From Nonomuraea polychroma (GTDB lineage: Bacteria > Actinomycetota > Actinomycetes > Streptosporangiales > Streptosporangiaceae): a DNA stretch of 64,000 nt. The notes under the pieces are model-generated. The model saw nothing but the letters and a program-made list of their open reading frames with translations. It did no database searches and was not told the DNA's origin. The position numbers and the translations under genes were made by a program. Shown here piece after piece: positions 1 through 7,967 of the stretch (position 1 is the stretch's first letter; every line of letters starts with the position of its first letter). The stretch lies in NCBI RefSeq assembly GCF_004011505.1, contig NZ_SAUN01000001.1, positions 7,653,501 to 7,717,500 of the forward strand. The letters are read 5' to 3'.

Positions 1-1287
1 GACCTCGCCGCCGGGGAAGGTGTGCGCGGCGATCGATTCGGGGTGCATCTCCGCGCTGAAGCCCGGGGCGGCCGGGGCGACGTACCGGCCGTCACGGATC
101 ACGACCGGGTCCACGAAATGCTCGTGCAGGTGGTCGACGTATTCGATCACGCGGCCGTCCATGGTCCCGGTGATCGCCACGTAGTCGAACATCGACAGGT
201 GCTGCACCAGCTCGCACAGCCCGACACCGCCGGCGTGCGGGCACACCGGGATCCCGAACTTGGCCGCGAGCAGCAGGATCGCCAGGTTCTCGTTGACCCC
301 GCCGACACGGGCGGAGTCGATCTGCAGGTAGGCGATCGCACCCGCCTGCAGCAGTTGCTTGAAGACAATGCGGTTCTGCACGTGCTCGCCGGTGGCCACC
401 GGGATGGGCTCGATGCCCCTGGCGATGGCGGCGTGGCCGAGCACGTCGTCGGGACTGGTCGGCTCCTCGACCCAGTGGGGGTTGAACTCGCGCAACGCGT
501 TGACCCACTCGATGGCCGAGCCGACGTCCCAGCGCTGGTTGGCGTCGATCGCGATCGGGAAATCGGGGCCGCACACCTCCCTGGCCACCCGGAAACGGCG
601 CCTGTCGTCGTCGAGATCCGCGCCGACCTTGAGCTTGATCTGCCCGAACCCCTGCTCGATGGCCTCCTTGCAGAGCCGCCGCAACTTCTCGTCGTCGTAT
701 CCCAGCCACCCCGGCGAGGTCGTGTAAGCGGGGTAACCGACCTCGATGAGCTGATTTATCCGCTCTTCCTTACCGTCTTCCGCATTTCTCAGGATTTGTA
801 GGGCTTCGTCTGGAGTCAGTGCGTCACTCAGGTAGCGGAAGTCGATGAGATCGACGATCTCCTCGGGCGACATCTCGGACAGCAGCCGCCACAACGGCTT
901 GCCCGCCCGCTTGGCCTTGAGGTCCCACAGGGCGTTGACCACGGCGGAGATCGCCATGTGCATGACGCCCTTCTCCGGCCCCAGCCAGCGCAGCTGCGAG
1001 TCGTTGACCATGTCCTTGTACAGGGCGCCGAGGTCCTCGACGTCCTGGCCCAGCACGTACGGCTTGAGCGCGCTGATGGCGGTCGTCTGGATGTCGTTGC
1101 CGCGCCCGATGGTGAACGCGAACCCGTGCCCCTCGAACCCGTCGTCGGTCTTCAGCACGACATAGGCCGCGGAGTAGTCGGGGTCCGGATTCATCGCGTC
1201 GGAGCCGTCCAGCTCACGGGAGGTCGGGAACCGCACGTCGTGCGTCTCCATCCCGACGATCTTGTACGTGGCCACCGCTCCGGTCAT
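1..1287 (-). CDS. L-fuconate dehydratase (enolase superfamily), 3' end at window edge
   Basis: Enolase-superfamily acid-sugar dehydratase, predicted to convert L-fuconate to 2-keto-3-deoxy-L-fuconate in the cytoplasm. The reading frame is open from ATG 1287 to base 1 (429 codons, ending ...PGGEV), about the usual length of the family, so the stop is probably just outside. Visible active-site elements are the KxK motif in QIKLKVGAD, metal ligands in AIDANQRW, VEEPTSPDD and ATGEHVQNR, and the C-terminal base region CPHAGGVG. The start overlaps the stop of the upstream FAH-family gene by 4 bp (ATGA), so the two are translationally coupled. The FAH partner supports the L-fuconate assignment over other MR-like dehydratases; the exact substrate is inferred. 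Confidence 0.88.
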   Translation of the reverse strand, partial: MTGAVATYKIVGMETHDVRFPTSRELDGSDAMNPDPDYSAAYVVLKTDDGFEGHGFAFTIGRGNDIQTTAISALKPYVLGQDVEDLGALYKDMVNDSQLRWLGPEKGVMHMAISAVVNALWDLKAKRAGKPLWRLLSEMSPEEIVDLIDFRYLSDALTPDEALQILRNAEDGKEERINQLIEVGYPAYTTSPGWLGYDDEKLRRLCKEAIEQGFGQIKLKVGADLDDDRRRFRVAREVCGPDFPIAIDANQRWDVGSAIEWVNALREFNPHWVEEPTSPDDVLGHAAIARGIEPIPVATGEHVQNRIVFKQLLQAGAIAYLQIDSARVGGVNENLAILLLAAKFGIPVCPHAGGVGLCELVQHLSMFDYVAITGTMDGRVIEYVDHLHEHFVDPVVIRDGRYVAPAAPGFSAEMHPESIAAHTFPGGEV

Positions 1288-2129
1288 GCCTGCCCCACCG
1301 TCTGCCGCTGACGTCCCAGCCCCTCGATCTCCAGCTCCATCACGTCACCGGCCTTCAGGTACGGCTGCCCAGGCATCCCCAAGGCCACACCGGCCGGCGT
1401 GCCCGTGTTGATGACGTCACCCGGCTCCAGCACCATGAACTGGCTGAGATACCGCACGATCTCCGCCACATCGAAGATCATGTTCTTGGTGTCGCCGTCC
1501 TGGCGGCGCTCACCGTTGACCCAGAGTCGCATCGGCAGGTTCTGCGGGTCGCCGACCTCGTCAGCGGTCACGAGCCAAGGGCCGAGCGGGTTGAACGTCT
1601 CGCACGACTTTCCCTTGTCCCACTGCCCTCCACGCTCGAGCTGGAACTCCCGCTCGGACACGTCGTTGGAGACCGCGTACCCGGCGATCACGCCGAGCGC
1701 CTCCTCCCTGCTCTCCAGATAACGCGCCTGCCGGCCGATGACCACGGCCAGCTCGACCTCCCAGTCGGTCTTCACGCTCCCCCGCGGGACGAGCACCTCG
1801 TCGTACGGGCCGACCATGGTGTTGGGAGCCTTCATGAACACGACCGGCTCGGCGGGCGCCTCCAAGCCTGACTCGGCGGCGTGGTCGCTGTAGTTCAAGC
1901 CGATGCAGACGATCTTGCCCGGTCGCGCGATCGGCGCGCCGACGCGTAGCCCTTCGGTGTCGATGGCCGGCAGGTCACCACGCTCGAGCGCCTCGCGGAC
2001 GCGTGCCACTCCCCCGGAGGCGAGAAAGGCGCCATCGATCTCAGGCTCGCCGATGTCGCGCAGGTTTCCGGCCTCATCCAGCACCGCCGGCCGCTCCTGC
2101 CCGACAGGTCCTACTCGCAGCAGCTTCAC
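1284..2129 (-). CDS. Fumarylacetoacetate hydrolase family protein (probable 2,4-diketo-3-deoxy-L-fuconate hydrolase)
   Basis: A 281-residue FAH-family hydrolase with a small N-terminal domain (about 1-70) and the catalytic mixed-beta domain. Family signatures are IVCIGLNYSDHAAE, the acidic metal-binding stretch KTDWEVELAVVIG, GYAVSNDVSER and the C-terminal NTGTPAGVALG. In the oxidative L-fucose pathway such an enzyme cleaves 2,4-diketo-3-deoxy-L-fuconate to pyruvate and lactate. Its overlap with an L-fuconate dehydratase gene supports that role; a different beta-diketo acid substrate remains possible. No 2-keto-3-deoxy-fuconate dehydrogenase is seen upstream, so the remaining pathway genes probably lie beyond the left edge. 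Confidence 0.82.
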   Translation of the reverse strand: MKLLRVGPVGQERPAVLDEAGNLRDIGEPEIDGAFLASGGVARVREALERGDLPAIDTEGLRVGAPIARPGKIVCIGLNYSDHAAESGLEAPAEPVVFMKAPNTMVGPYDEVLVPRGSVKTDWEVELAVVIGRQARYLESREEALGVIAGYAVSNDVSEREFQLERGGQWDKGKSCETFNPLGPWLVTADEVGDPQNLPMRLWVNGERRQDGDTKNMIFDVAEIVRYLSQFMVLEPGDVINTGTPAGVALGMPGQPYLKAGDVMELEIEGLGRQRQTVGQA

Positions 2130-2148
2130 ACCGCATCCTTCACCATAT

Positions 2149-2225
2149 ACATCGGATGTCTCGTCTCCCGATGCTCGTGCGCGCGAACGGCATGTGTCAA
2201 GGGTGATGAGTCGGAAACATCCGAT
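2149..2225. promoter_or_regulatory. Candidate operator pair upstream of the L-fuconate genes
   Basis: ACATCGGATGT at 2149-2159 is an inverted repeat about one central base, 20 bp upstream of the FAH-family start. A second, less complete copy, ACATCCGAT, lies at 2217-2225. The 2130-2494 interval has no convincing gene; it holds these sites and, nearer the P450, a KstR-like site. The pairing suggests binding by a dimeric sugar-acid repressor such as a GntR or LacI protein; the regulator is not in the window. Confidence 0.4.
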
Positions 2226-2440
2226 CCGTGACCTGGAGATTCTTCATAAAGAGTCAACCCCGATCTGTGAACACGGTTTACCGTCCGGAGGACCCCGTCC
2301 ACGCCGCCGAAATACCAGCGCGAAGAGACATCGGAGGTCGAGCGATGACCACCCCGTGAGGACGTGCGGGGCGGCGACGGGATGAAGCCGGAACGCCGAG
2401 GCCACCATTGACTCTCCTTGACGGCCGTACAGGGCCGTAA

Positions 2441-2454
2441 TAGAACACGTTTCA
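2441..2454. promoter_or_regulatory. KstR-like palindrome upstream of the P450
   Basis: TAGAACACGTTTCA matches the published KstR consensus TNNAACNNGTTNNA at every fixed position. It ends 40 bp before the preferred GTG start of the P450, a promoter-proximal position. KstR is the TetR repressor of cholesterol catabolism in mycobacteria and rhodococci; whether the host has a KstR is unknown from this window. Confidence 0.5.
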
Positions 2455-2494
2455 GTACGATGTAACCAAGCGCTTGATCAAGAGGGTGACCCAG

Positions 2495-3679
2495 GTGCAC
2501 ATCGACCTCGTCGACAGGGACCGCTACGCGACCTCTGGACCACCGCACGACCAGTTCGCCTGGCTGCGCGCGAACTCTCCCGTCCACTGGCATGAGGGCG
2601 AGCCGGGCTTCTGGGCCGTCACCCGCTACGAGGACGTCGTGCACGTCTCACGCCACTCCGACCTGTTCTCGTCGTCTCGCAGGCTCGCGCTCATCGAGGA
2701 ACTGACGGAGGAGCAGATCGCCCTCCAGCGGCTGATGATGCTCAACCAGGACCCGCCTGAGCACACCAGACGCCGTTCGCTGGTCAACCGGGGCTTCACC
2801 CCGCGCACGATCGGAGCCCTCGAACAACACATCCGCGACATCTGCGACGACCTCCTCGACAAGTGCACGGGCGAGATCGACTTCGTCACCGAGATCGCCG
2901 CACCGCTGCCCCTTTACGTGATCTGCGAGTTGCTCGGCGCGCCCGTGTCCGACCGCGACAAGGTCTTCGCCTGGTCCAACCGCATGATCGGCGCGCAGGA
3001 CTCCGACTACGCCGCCAACCCGGAGGAGGGCTCGGCCGCCGCCATGGAGGTCTACGCCTGGGCCAACCAACTGGCGGCACAGCGCAGAGCCAACCCCAAG
3101 AACGACATCGTCACCAAGCTCCTGCAGCCGGACGAGAACGGCGAAACTCTCGACGAGCACGAATTCGACCTCTTCGTCCTCCTCCTCGTGGTCGCCGGCA
3201 ACGAGACCACCCGCAACGCCGCCTCGGGCGGCATGCTCACCCTCTTCGACCACCCGGACCAGTGGGACCGCCTCGTCGCCGACCCCACGCTGGCCAAGAC
3301 GGCCGCCGACGAGATCGTCCGCTGGATCTCCCCGGTCAACCTGTTCCGCCGCACCTCCACGAAGGATCAGGAACTGGGCGGGCAGCACATCAAGGCCGAC
3401 GACAAGGTCGTGGTCTTCTACGCCGCCGCCAACCGCGACACCGCCGTCTTCCCCGACGCCGACGTCTTCGACATCGCCCGCGACCCCAACCCGCACATCG
3501 GCTTCGGAGGCGGAGGCGCCCATTTCTGCCTGGGCAACCACCTCGCCAAGCTGGAGCTCCGCATCCTGTTCGAACAACTGGCCCGCCGCCGCCCCCGCCT
3601 GCGCCAATCAGGCCCGGCCCGCCGGCTGCGCTCGAACTTCATCAACGGCATCAAGGAACTCCCCGTCACCATCGGCTGA
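2495..3679 (+). CDS. Cytochrome P450, CYP125/142/124-like
   Basis: A 394-residue soluble P450 mono-oxygenase. Class motifs are present in order: the I-helix oxygen-activation motif VVAGNETTRN, the K-helix ExxR (EIVR), FRRTSTKD, ANRDTAVFPDADVFD, and the heme-ligand loop GFGGGGAHFCLGNHLAKLE with the proximal Cys. The heme loop resembles actinobacterial CYP125/CYP142/CYP124, which hydroxylate the terminal carbon of sterol side chains or branched fatty acids. I prefer GTG 2495 because GAGGG sits 8 nt upstream; TTG 2474 would add seven residues without a visible ribosome site. The gene is monocistronic, with a KstR-like palindrome just upstream. The substrate is inferred from family and operator only. 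Confidence 0.9.
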   Translation: MHIDLVDRDRYATSGPPHDQFAWLRANSPVHWHEGEPGFWAVTRYEDVVHVSRHSDLFSSSRRLALIEELTEEQIALQRLMMLNQDPPEHTRRRSLVNRGFTPRTIGALEQHIRDICDDLLDKCTGEIDFVTEIAAPLPLYVICELLGAPVSDRDKVFAWSNRMIGAQDSDYAANPEEGSAAAMEVYAWANQLAAQRRANPKNDIVTKLLQPDENGETLDEHEFDLFVLLLVVAGNETTRNAASGGMLTLFDHPDQWDRLVADPTLAKTAADEIVRWISPVNLFRRTSTKDQELGGQHIKADDKVVVFYAAANRDTAVFPDADVFDIARDPNPHIGFGGGGAHFCLGNHLAKLELRILFEQLARRRPRLRQSGPARRLRSNFINGIKELPVTIG

Positions 3680-3862
3680 CCGCCCGTCGCCGCGGGCGCG
3701 TCGGCGTGGGCGGCCGTCGTCTCGCGTTCAGGTTCGGCCGCGCGTCATGCGCCCGCGACATGCGCCCGCGACATCGCCATGCAGTGAGCGCGACCCCGGA
3801 GGGGAGCGGCCATCCTGCTTCCTGCCCAGGCGTGACCGAGTGCTCTTGCGAGCCCTTGGTCG

Positions 3863-4702
3863 TCACCTCCAGCGGCGTCCGCGGCGAGCCGCGCGGATGC
3901 GGCGGAGGATGCGGGTGGTGCCCTCAGGGCCGGGCTGCCAGCCGCGCTCCATCAAGGCGTTGGCCACATGGTGGAGGAGGCCGGCGATCTGGCCGGGGAT
4001 GACGTCCCTCCGGACGGCGATCACCCGCCAGCCGCGTCGTCGTAGCTCCTCCCGCCGGTCGGCGTCGCGCTGTTGATCCGCGGCCGAGGTGTGGTGCTCC
4101 TGGCCGTCGTATTCGACCGCGACCTTGAAGTCCTCCCAGCCCATGTCGAGATAGGCGTGCCTGTCGTTGTCCAGCTCGACTCTGATCTGAGTGGACGGTT
4201 TGGGAAGGCCACCCTCCACGAGGATCACCCTGAGCCAGCTCTCCCTCGGCGAGGCGGATCCGGGGTCGGCCAGGCTGAGGGTGTCGCGCACACGCCAGGT
4301 GTTGAGCGGCCGGCGCCACAGCGCGTCGAGGTCGACTCCCTGGCGGGCGAACTGGTCGAGAATCGCCACACCCTCGACGCGCGGCAACCAGCGGGCACAG
4401 TCGAGCGCCGTGCGTTCCATGGTGGTGACGCGCACGCCGCCATGTGTCGTGACGTCCTCGTCGGGCAAGGGCGCGACGTAGGTGACACAGCCGGGGACCG
4501 CCAGATGGCCGGGGGCGGTCAGCTCGATCGGCCAGTCGCCCTGCGGCGGCGACAGGACGCTGACGCCCCAGATGCACGCGGCGCTCTGGCGGCAGACGAC
4601 GGCCTGCGGGACGGTGCGGGTGATCCGCCTGGCGCGATCGATCACGGTTGATCGAATGGTGTCCATGGCGTGAGTGGCGGGCTGGGGGTCTCGGTGGTTC
4701 AC
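3863..4702 (-). CDS. DUF559 / VSR-fold endonuclease-like protein with AbiEi-like N-terminus
   Basis: A 279-residue protein of a type very common in actinomycetes. The N-terminal half (about 15-110) resembles AbiEi-like antitoxin regions. The C-terminal half (about 150-260) is a DUF559 domain of the PD-(D/E)XK type, with ESWLR, the acidic core AYLDMGWEDFKVAVEYDG followed by EHH, and the downstream RREELRRRGWRVIAV. Family members are predicted nucleases of unknown target. It stands alone, with no partner antitoxin or methylase next to it. An internal ATG at 4666 is an alternative start. Upstream of its end, at about 3746-3775, a 13-bp direct tandem repeat is visible. Confidence 0.78.
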   Translation of the reverse strand: MNHRDPQPATHAMDTIRSTVIDRARRITRTVPQAVVCRQSAACIWGVSVLSPPQGDWPIELTAPGHLAVPGCVTYVAPLPDEDVTTHGGVRVTTMERTALDCARWLPRVEGVAILDQFARQGVDLDALWRRPLNTWRVRDTLSLADPGSASPRESWLRVILVEGGLPKPSTQIRVELDNDRHAYLDMGWEDFKVAVEYDGQEHHTSAADQQRDADRREELRRRGWRVIAVRRDVIPGQIAGLLHHVANALMERGWQPGPEGTTRILRRIRAARRGRRWR

Positions 4703-4787
4703 GGCGACGAGAGTGCCATCGAACAGAAGTTCGACAGAGAAGCGAACGCGGTTCTGTGGACGACCGTGCGTCGTCCACCTTCACGCC

Positions 4788-5198
4788 TCAGGGATGCAGG
4801 GTGAGGCCCTTCAGGACCTTGTCCACGCCGTTGCGCGGCCCATGGACCGCCACCCCCACTAGCCCCAGCTCATCGGCCTCCATAGCGCGCACGGCCGCCC
4901 GGTTGTCCGCATCGTGCCCCGTCTTGAACATCTCCTCGATGTAAACGGCCACATCGATCCCCCGCCCCACCGCCTTCTCCCGGACGACCCGCAACTCCTC
5001 CAGGGACGCTACGTAAACCAGCACAGGCTGCCGGAACATTGGCAGGTACGAGTTGCCCGACCCGTCCTCGTATGGCTCCCCGATGGTCTCCGGCACCCCG
5101 CCCGCCACCGCACTGGCCAGGAAGGCGGTGACGTTGAGCTGCTGCCATGCGGCCAGGTCCCCGCGGACCACAATGCCGATCTTGGTGTCGAAACGCAT
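4788..5198 (-). CDS. DUF2000 family protein
   Basis: A 136-residue protein starting MRFDTKIGIVVRGDL; ATG 5198 is chosen because family members begin just before TKIGIV. Conserved blocks are WQQLNVTAFLASAVAG, GEPYEDGSGN, LPMFRQPVLVY and the C-terminal GLVGVAVHGPRNGVDKVLKG. DUF2000 proteins have a peptidyl-tRNA-hydrolase-2-like fold, but no activity is established. It is the only intact gene between the DUF559 gene and a broken SRPBCC fragment on the same strand, so operon context is weak. Confidence 0.8.
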   Translation of the reverse strand: MRFDTKIGIVVRGDLAAWQQLNVTAFLASAVAGGVPETIGEPYEDGSGNSYLPMFRQPVLVYVASLEELRVVREKAVGRGIDVAVYIEEMFKTGHDADNRAAVRAMEADELGLVGVAVHGPRNGVDKVLKGLTLHP

Positions 5199-5258
5199 GG
5201 CAGCAAGTCTCCACACGCCGCCCCCGCCCGTCTTGAACGCTCGTGCGGCGGGAGCGGA

Positions 5259-5489
5259 CTACTCGGGGATGACCGGCTGCCAGTCCGGCACCTCGTGATA
5301 GCGCCGCAGCTCGGACACCCCCGCCAGGATGCCGCCCCACGCCGCGTACGGTTGCCGCTGGGCGTCGAACCCGCTCTGCACCAACGTCAGCCGCGTCTTC
5401 CCGCCGGACCCCTCCAGCTCCCACCTGCCGACCCCGGAAGACCAGACCAGTGGCTCGACCGGCGGCGCGAACCTGGCCACAGTCCGCAC
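5259..5489 (-). pseudogene. C-terminal fragment of an SRPBCC/AHSA1-type protein
   Basis: About 76 codons read like the second half of an activator-of-Hsp90-ATPase-like (SRPBCC) lipid-binding domain: PPVEPLVWSSG, a WELEG strand, TRLTLVQSGF, and a C-terminal helix ending in PVIPE. Intact members are about 140-160 residues, and the N-terminal strands and helix cannot be found in any frame upstream. I read it as a 5'-truncated relic. The small hairpin cluster at 5576-5632 lies directly beyond the broken end and may mark the rearrangement. Confidence 0.55.
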
Positions 5490-5575
5490 CTACCTTCAGT
5501 CCCAGGACCGACCCCGACAATGAAGACCAGCAGACGTGGTGAGGCTCGACCGCAAAGAGCGCGAATTAGTGCACG

Positions 5576-5632
5576 CTCAGGCCCTGAGGGCCTTCCCCCG
5601 AGGGCCTTCATCTCCCGCCTAAAGGCGGGAGC
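5576..5632. repeat. Hairpin cluster, possible IS200/IS605-type end remnant
   Basis: Two adjacent foldback sequences: an AGGCCCTGAGGGCCT hairpin near 5579, and a perfect 8-bp stem CTCCCGCC/GGCGGGAG with loop TAAA at 5612-5631. Subterminal hairpins without terminal inverted repeats are typical of IS200/IS605 elements, and the cluster lies next to a truncated gene. No transposase is present, so this is a suggestion only; it could equally be a bidirectional terminator. Confidence 0.35.
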
Positions 5633-5719
5633 ACTGGTCCGCATACTGGTAGATCCGCTGCGGCGTCTGTCCGGCCCGCTCGGCGAGTGTTTGTCAACGA
5701 CGCCAGGGACAATGGGCAC

Positions 5720-6559
5720 ATGGGTATGGCACACGACTGGTCCAGATACTGGCGGTCGCCCGATCGGCCGATCGAGGCCATGCACGCCCACTTCGAGCGG
5801 CACGTCTACCACCGCCACAGCCACGAGGCCTACTCCTTCGGCGTGACGGAGACCGGGGCGCAGTCGTTCACGTGCCGGGGTTCGGCGCACACGAGCGCGG
5901 CGGGCATGGTCATGACCTTCAACCCCGACGACCCCCACGACGGCCACGCCGCGAACACCCTCGGCTTCACCTACCGGATCATCCACATAGCCCCGGACCT
6001 AGTCGCCGACGCCCTCCAGGACGCGACAGGGCGCCGTACGGGCCTCCCCCTCTTCGTGGCCCCCGTAGCGTCCGACCCGGCCCTGGCGACCACCCTGCGC
6101 GCCCTCCACGTGGCACTCCTGGACCCGAGCGCCACGGCCCTGCGTCGTGACGAACTCCTCACGGCCGCGATCGCCCGCATCGTCCACCGAGCGTCAACGA
6201 AGCCACTCCCCGCCCCGACCAGACCGACCAGGTCAACAACGGTCGCCCAGCACGCCAGACAACTCCTTCACGACCGCATGACGGACGACCTCTCCATCGA
6301 CGACCTGGCAAGATCCACCGGCACCAGCCGCTACGTGGTCTACCGCGCCTTCCAGGCGGAGTACGGCCTCCCACCGAGCGACTACCACCGCCAGCTCCGC
6401 CTCAGAAGGGCCCGGACGTTGATAGCCGCGGGAACGCCGATCATTGAAGCGGCCTCCGCAACGGGCTTCGCCGACCAGAGCCACCTGACCCGCTGGTTCA
6501 CCCGCTACTTCGGCCTCACCCCAGGCGCCTACCGCCAGGCGGCCGTGGCCAAGCCATGA
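5720..6559 (+). CDS. AraC family transcriptional regulator
   Basis: A 279-residue regulator. The N-terminal cupin sensing domain (about 15-110) contains HVYHRHSHEAYSFGV and the FNPDDPHDGH segment. The C-terminal double helix-turn-helix covers about 175-275, with DLSIDDLARSTGTSRYVVYR and the second motif ending ATGFADQSHLTRWFTRYF then LTPGAYR. I chose ATG 5720; ATG 5726 is equally possible, and upstream in-frame starts lack conserved sequence. Its target and effector cannot be read from context: the neighbours are a gene relic and gmd on the other strand. Confidence 0.88.
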   Translation: MGMAHDWSRYWRSPDRPIEAMHAHFERHVYHRHSHEAYSFGVTETGAQSFTCRGSAHTSAAGMVMTFNPDDPHDGHAANTLGFTYRIIHIAPDLVADALQDATGRRTGLPLFVAPVASDPALATTLRALHVALLDPSATALRRDELLTAAIARIVHRASTKPLPAPTRPTRSTTVAQHARQLLHDRMTDDLSIDDLARSTGTSRYVVYRAFQAEYGLPPSDYHRQLRLRRARTLIAAGTPIIEAASATGFADQSHLTRWFTRYFGLTPGAYRQAAVAKP

Positions 6560-6703
6560 CCACGGAACCCGGTGCCCGTGCGCGCCGTAACGGCGGCGCG
6601 CCACTGACCGGTCAGAGGCCGTTCCCCTGGACAGACCCAAGCCAGCGACGGCGGTCGGCCGACCACGGCACCGCGTAAAGAAATGAGGGGTTCGGGGTCG
6701 GCG

Positions 6704-7729
6704 TCAGGGCCAGGAGCTGTCCTGATCGGGGTCGCCGCCGTTCGAGAGGAGCCTCAGATCCGACTCGACCATCAGCGCGACGAGTTCGTCGAAGGCCACT
6801 TTTGGCTCCCAGCCGAGTTGGACGCGCGCCTTCTTCGGATCCGCGCACAGCAGATCCACCTCCGCCGGCCGGTGCAACGTCTGGTCGGTCACCACGTACC
6901 GTTCCCAGTCCAGCCCCGCCGCGCTGAAGGCCGCCTCCACCAGCTCCCTGACGGACTTCATCCGCCCGGTGCCGATCACGTAGTCCTCCGGGGCGCCGGC
7001 CCGCAGCATCAGATGCATGGCCTTCACATAGTCCCCCGCGAACCCCCAGTCCCGCCGCGCCTCCAGGTTGCCCAGCCGCAGCTCCGTGGCCAGCCCGAGC
7101 TTGATCCTGGCCACCCCGAGCGACACCTTCCTGGTCACGAACTCCGCGCCCCGGCGCGGCGACTCGTGGTTGAACAGGATCCCGGACACGGCGAACATGC
7201 CGTACGACTCGCGATAGTTCTGGGTGAGAAAGTGCCCGTAGGCCTTGGCCACGCCGTACGGCGAGCGCGGGTGGAAGGCGGTGCGCTCGTTCTGCGGGGT
7301 CTCGCTGACCTGGCCGAACATCTCAGACGACGAAGCCTGATAAAAGCGGATCTGCCCCGAGCCGGTTGAAGCTCCCCGCGACACGCCCGAGCACACCCGG
7401 ATCGCCTCCAGCATGCGCAGCACGCCCATCCCGGTCACCTCGGCCGTGAGCTCGGCCTGCTCCCACGACATGGGCACGAACGAGATCGCGCCCAGGTTGT
7501 ACACCTCGTCCGGCTGAACCCGTTCCACAGCCGAGATCAGCGATCCCTGGTCCAGCAGATCACCGCGCACCACCTGCACGTCGGACAGCAGCTTGCGCAT
7601 CCGGGACACCCGTGGGTTCGCCTGCCCCCGGGCCAGTCCCCAGACCTCATACCCCTGCTCGAGCAGGTGCTCCGCCAAGTAGGAACCGTCCTGGCCGGTG
7701 ATGCCGGTGATCAGAGCGCGCCTGGCCAA
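6704..7729 (-). CDS. gmd: GDP-mannose 4,6-dehydratase
   Basis: A 341-residue extended short-chain dehydrogenase that converts GDP-D-mannose to GDP-4-keto-6-deoxy-D-mannose, precursor of GDP-fucose and GDP-rhamnose. It has the NAD(P)-binding GITGQDGSYLAEHL motif at the N-terminus, the SSSEMFG serine strand, the YGVAK catalytic Tyr-Lys pair, and the GMD-specific ILFNHESPRRG and RRDWGFAGDYV blocks. TTG 7729 is preferred because GGAGG lies 5 nt upstream; the frame extends to TTG 7741. No GDP-fucose synthase follows. It is divergent from the GT4/methyltransferase cluster and may supply its nucleotide sugar, which is inference. Confidence 0.92.
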   Translation of the reverse strand: MARRALITGITGQDGSYLAEHLLEQGYEVWGLARGQANPRVSRMRKLLSDVQVVRGDLLDQGSLISAVERVQPDEVYNLGAISFVPMSWEQAELTAEVTGMGVLRMLEAIRVCSGVSRGASTGSGQIRFYQASSSEMFGQVSETPQNERTAFHPRSPYGVAKAYGHFLTQNYRESYGMFAVSGILFNHESPRRGAEFVTRKVSLGVARIKLGLATELRLGNLEARRDWGFAGDYVKAMHLMLRAGAPEDYVIGTGRMKSVRELVEAAFSAAGLDWERYVVTDQTLHRPAEVDLLCADPKKARVQLGWEPKVAFDELVALMVESDLRLLSNGGDPDQDSSWP

Positions 7730-7809
7730 GGGGTCCTCCAATGATCGCGACGGGTATCCCTTTGGGACGGGAATGTACAGCTAAGCAGCTGGAAAGGGCA
7801 TCAAGCTCC

Positions 7810-7823
7810 TAGAACGTGTTCCA
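7810..7823. promoter_or_regulatory. KstR-like palindrome between gmd and the GT4 gene
   Basis: TAGAACGTGTTCCA fits TNNAACNNGTTNNA and is nearly a perfect inverted repeat. It lies about 80 bp upstream of gmd and 145 bp upstream of the divergent glycosyltransferase gene. The intergenic sequence around it (7742-7967) is AT-richer than the flanking genes and probably holds both promoters. Confidence 0.42.
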
Positions 7824-7967
7824 CCGAACGGCGCTCGGTTACAGCAACGTCGCAGTTCGCACGGCGTATGGCACGCATTGTGAACAATTCCAGATGACCT
7901 ACCGAATGGTAGCCTTCTCGGGCTAAGGTCATCATTCATGATCTAATCAGCGGTGAAAGGGGTGTCC

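Noticed and set aside
3680..3862. Minisatellite after the P450 gene
   Set aside because: Only two copies of a 13-bp unit (ATGCGCCCGCGAC) occur, which is not enough to call a functional repeat.
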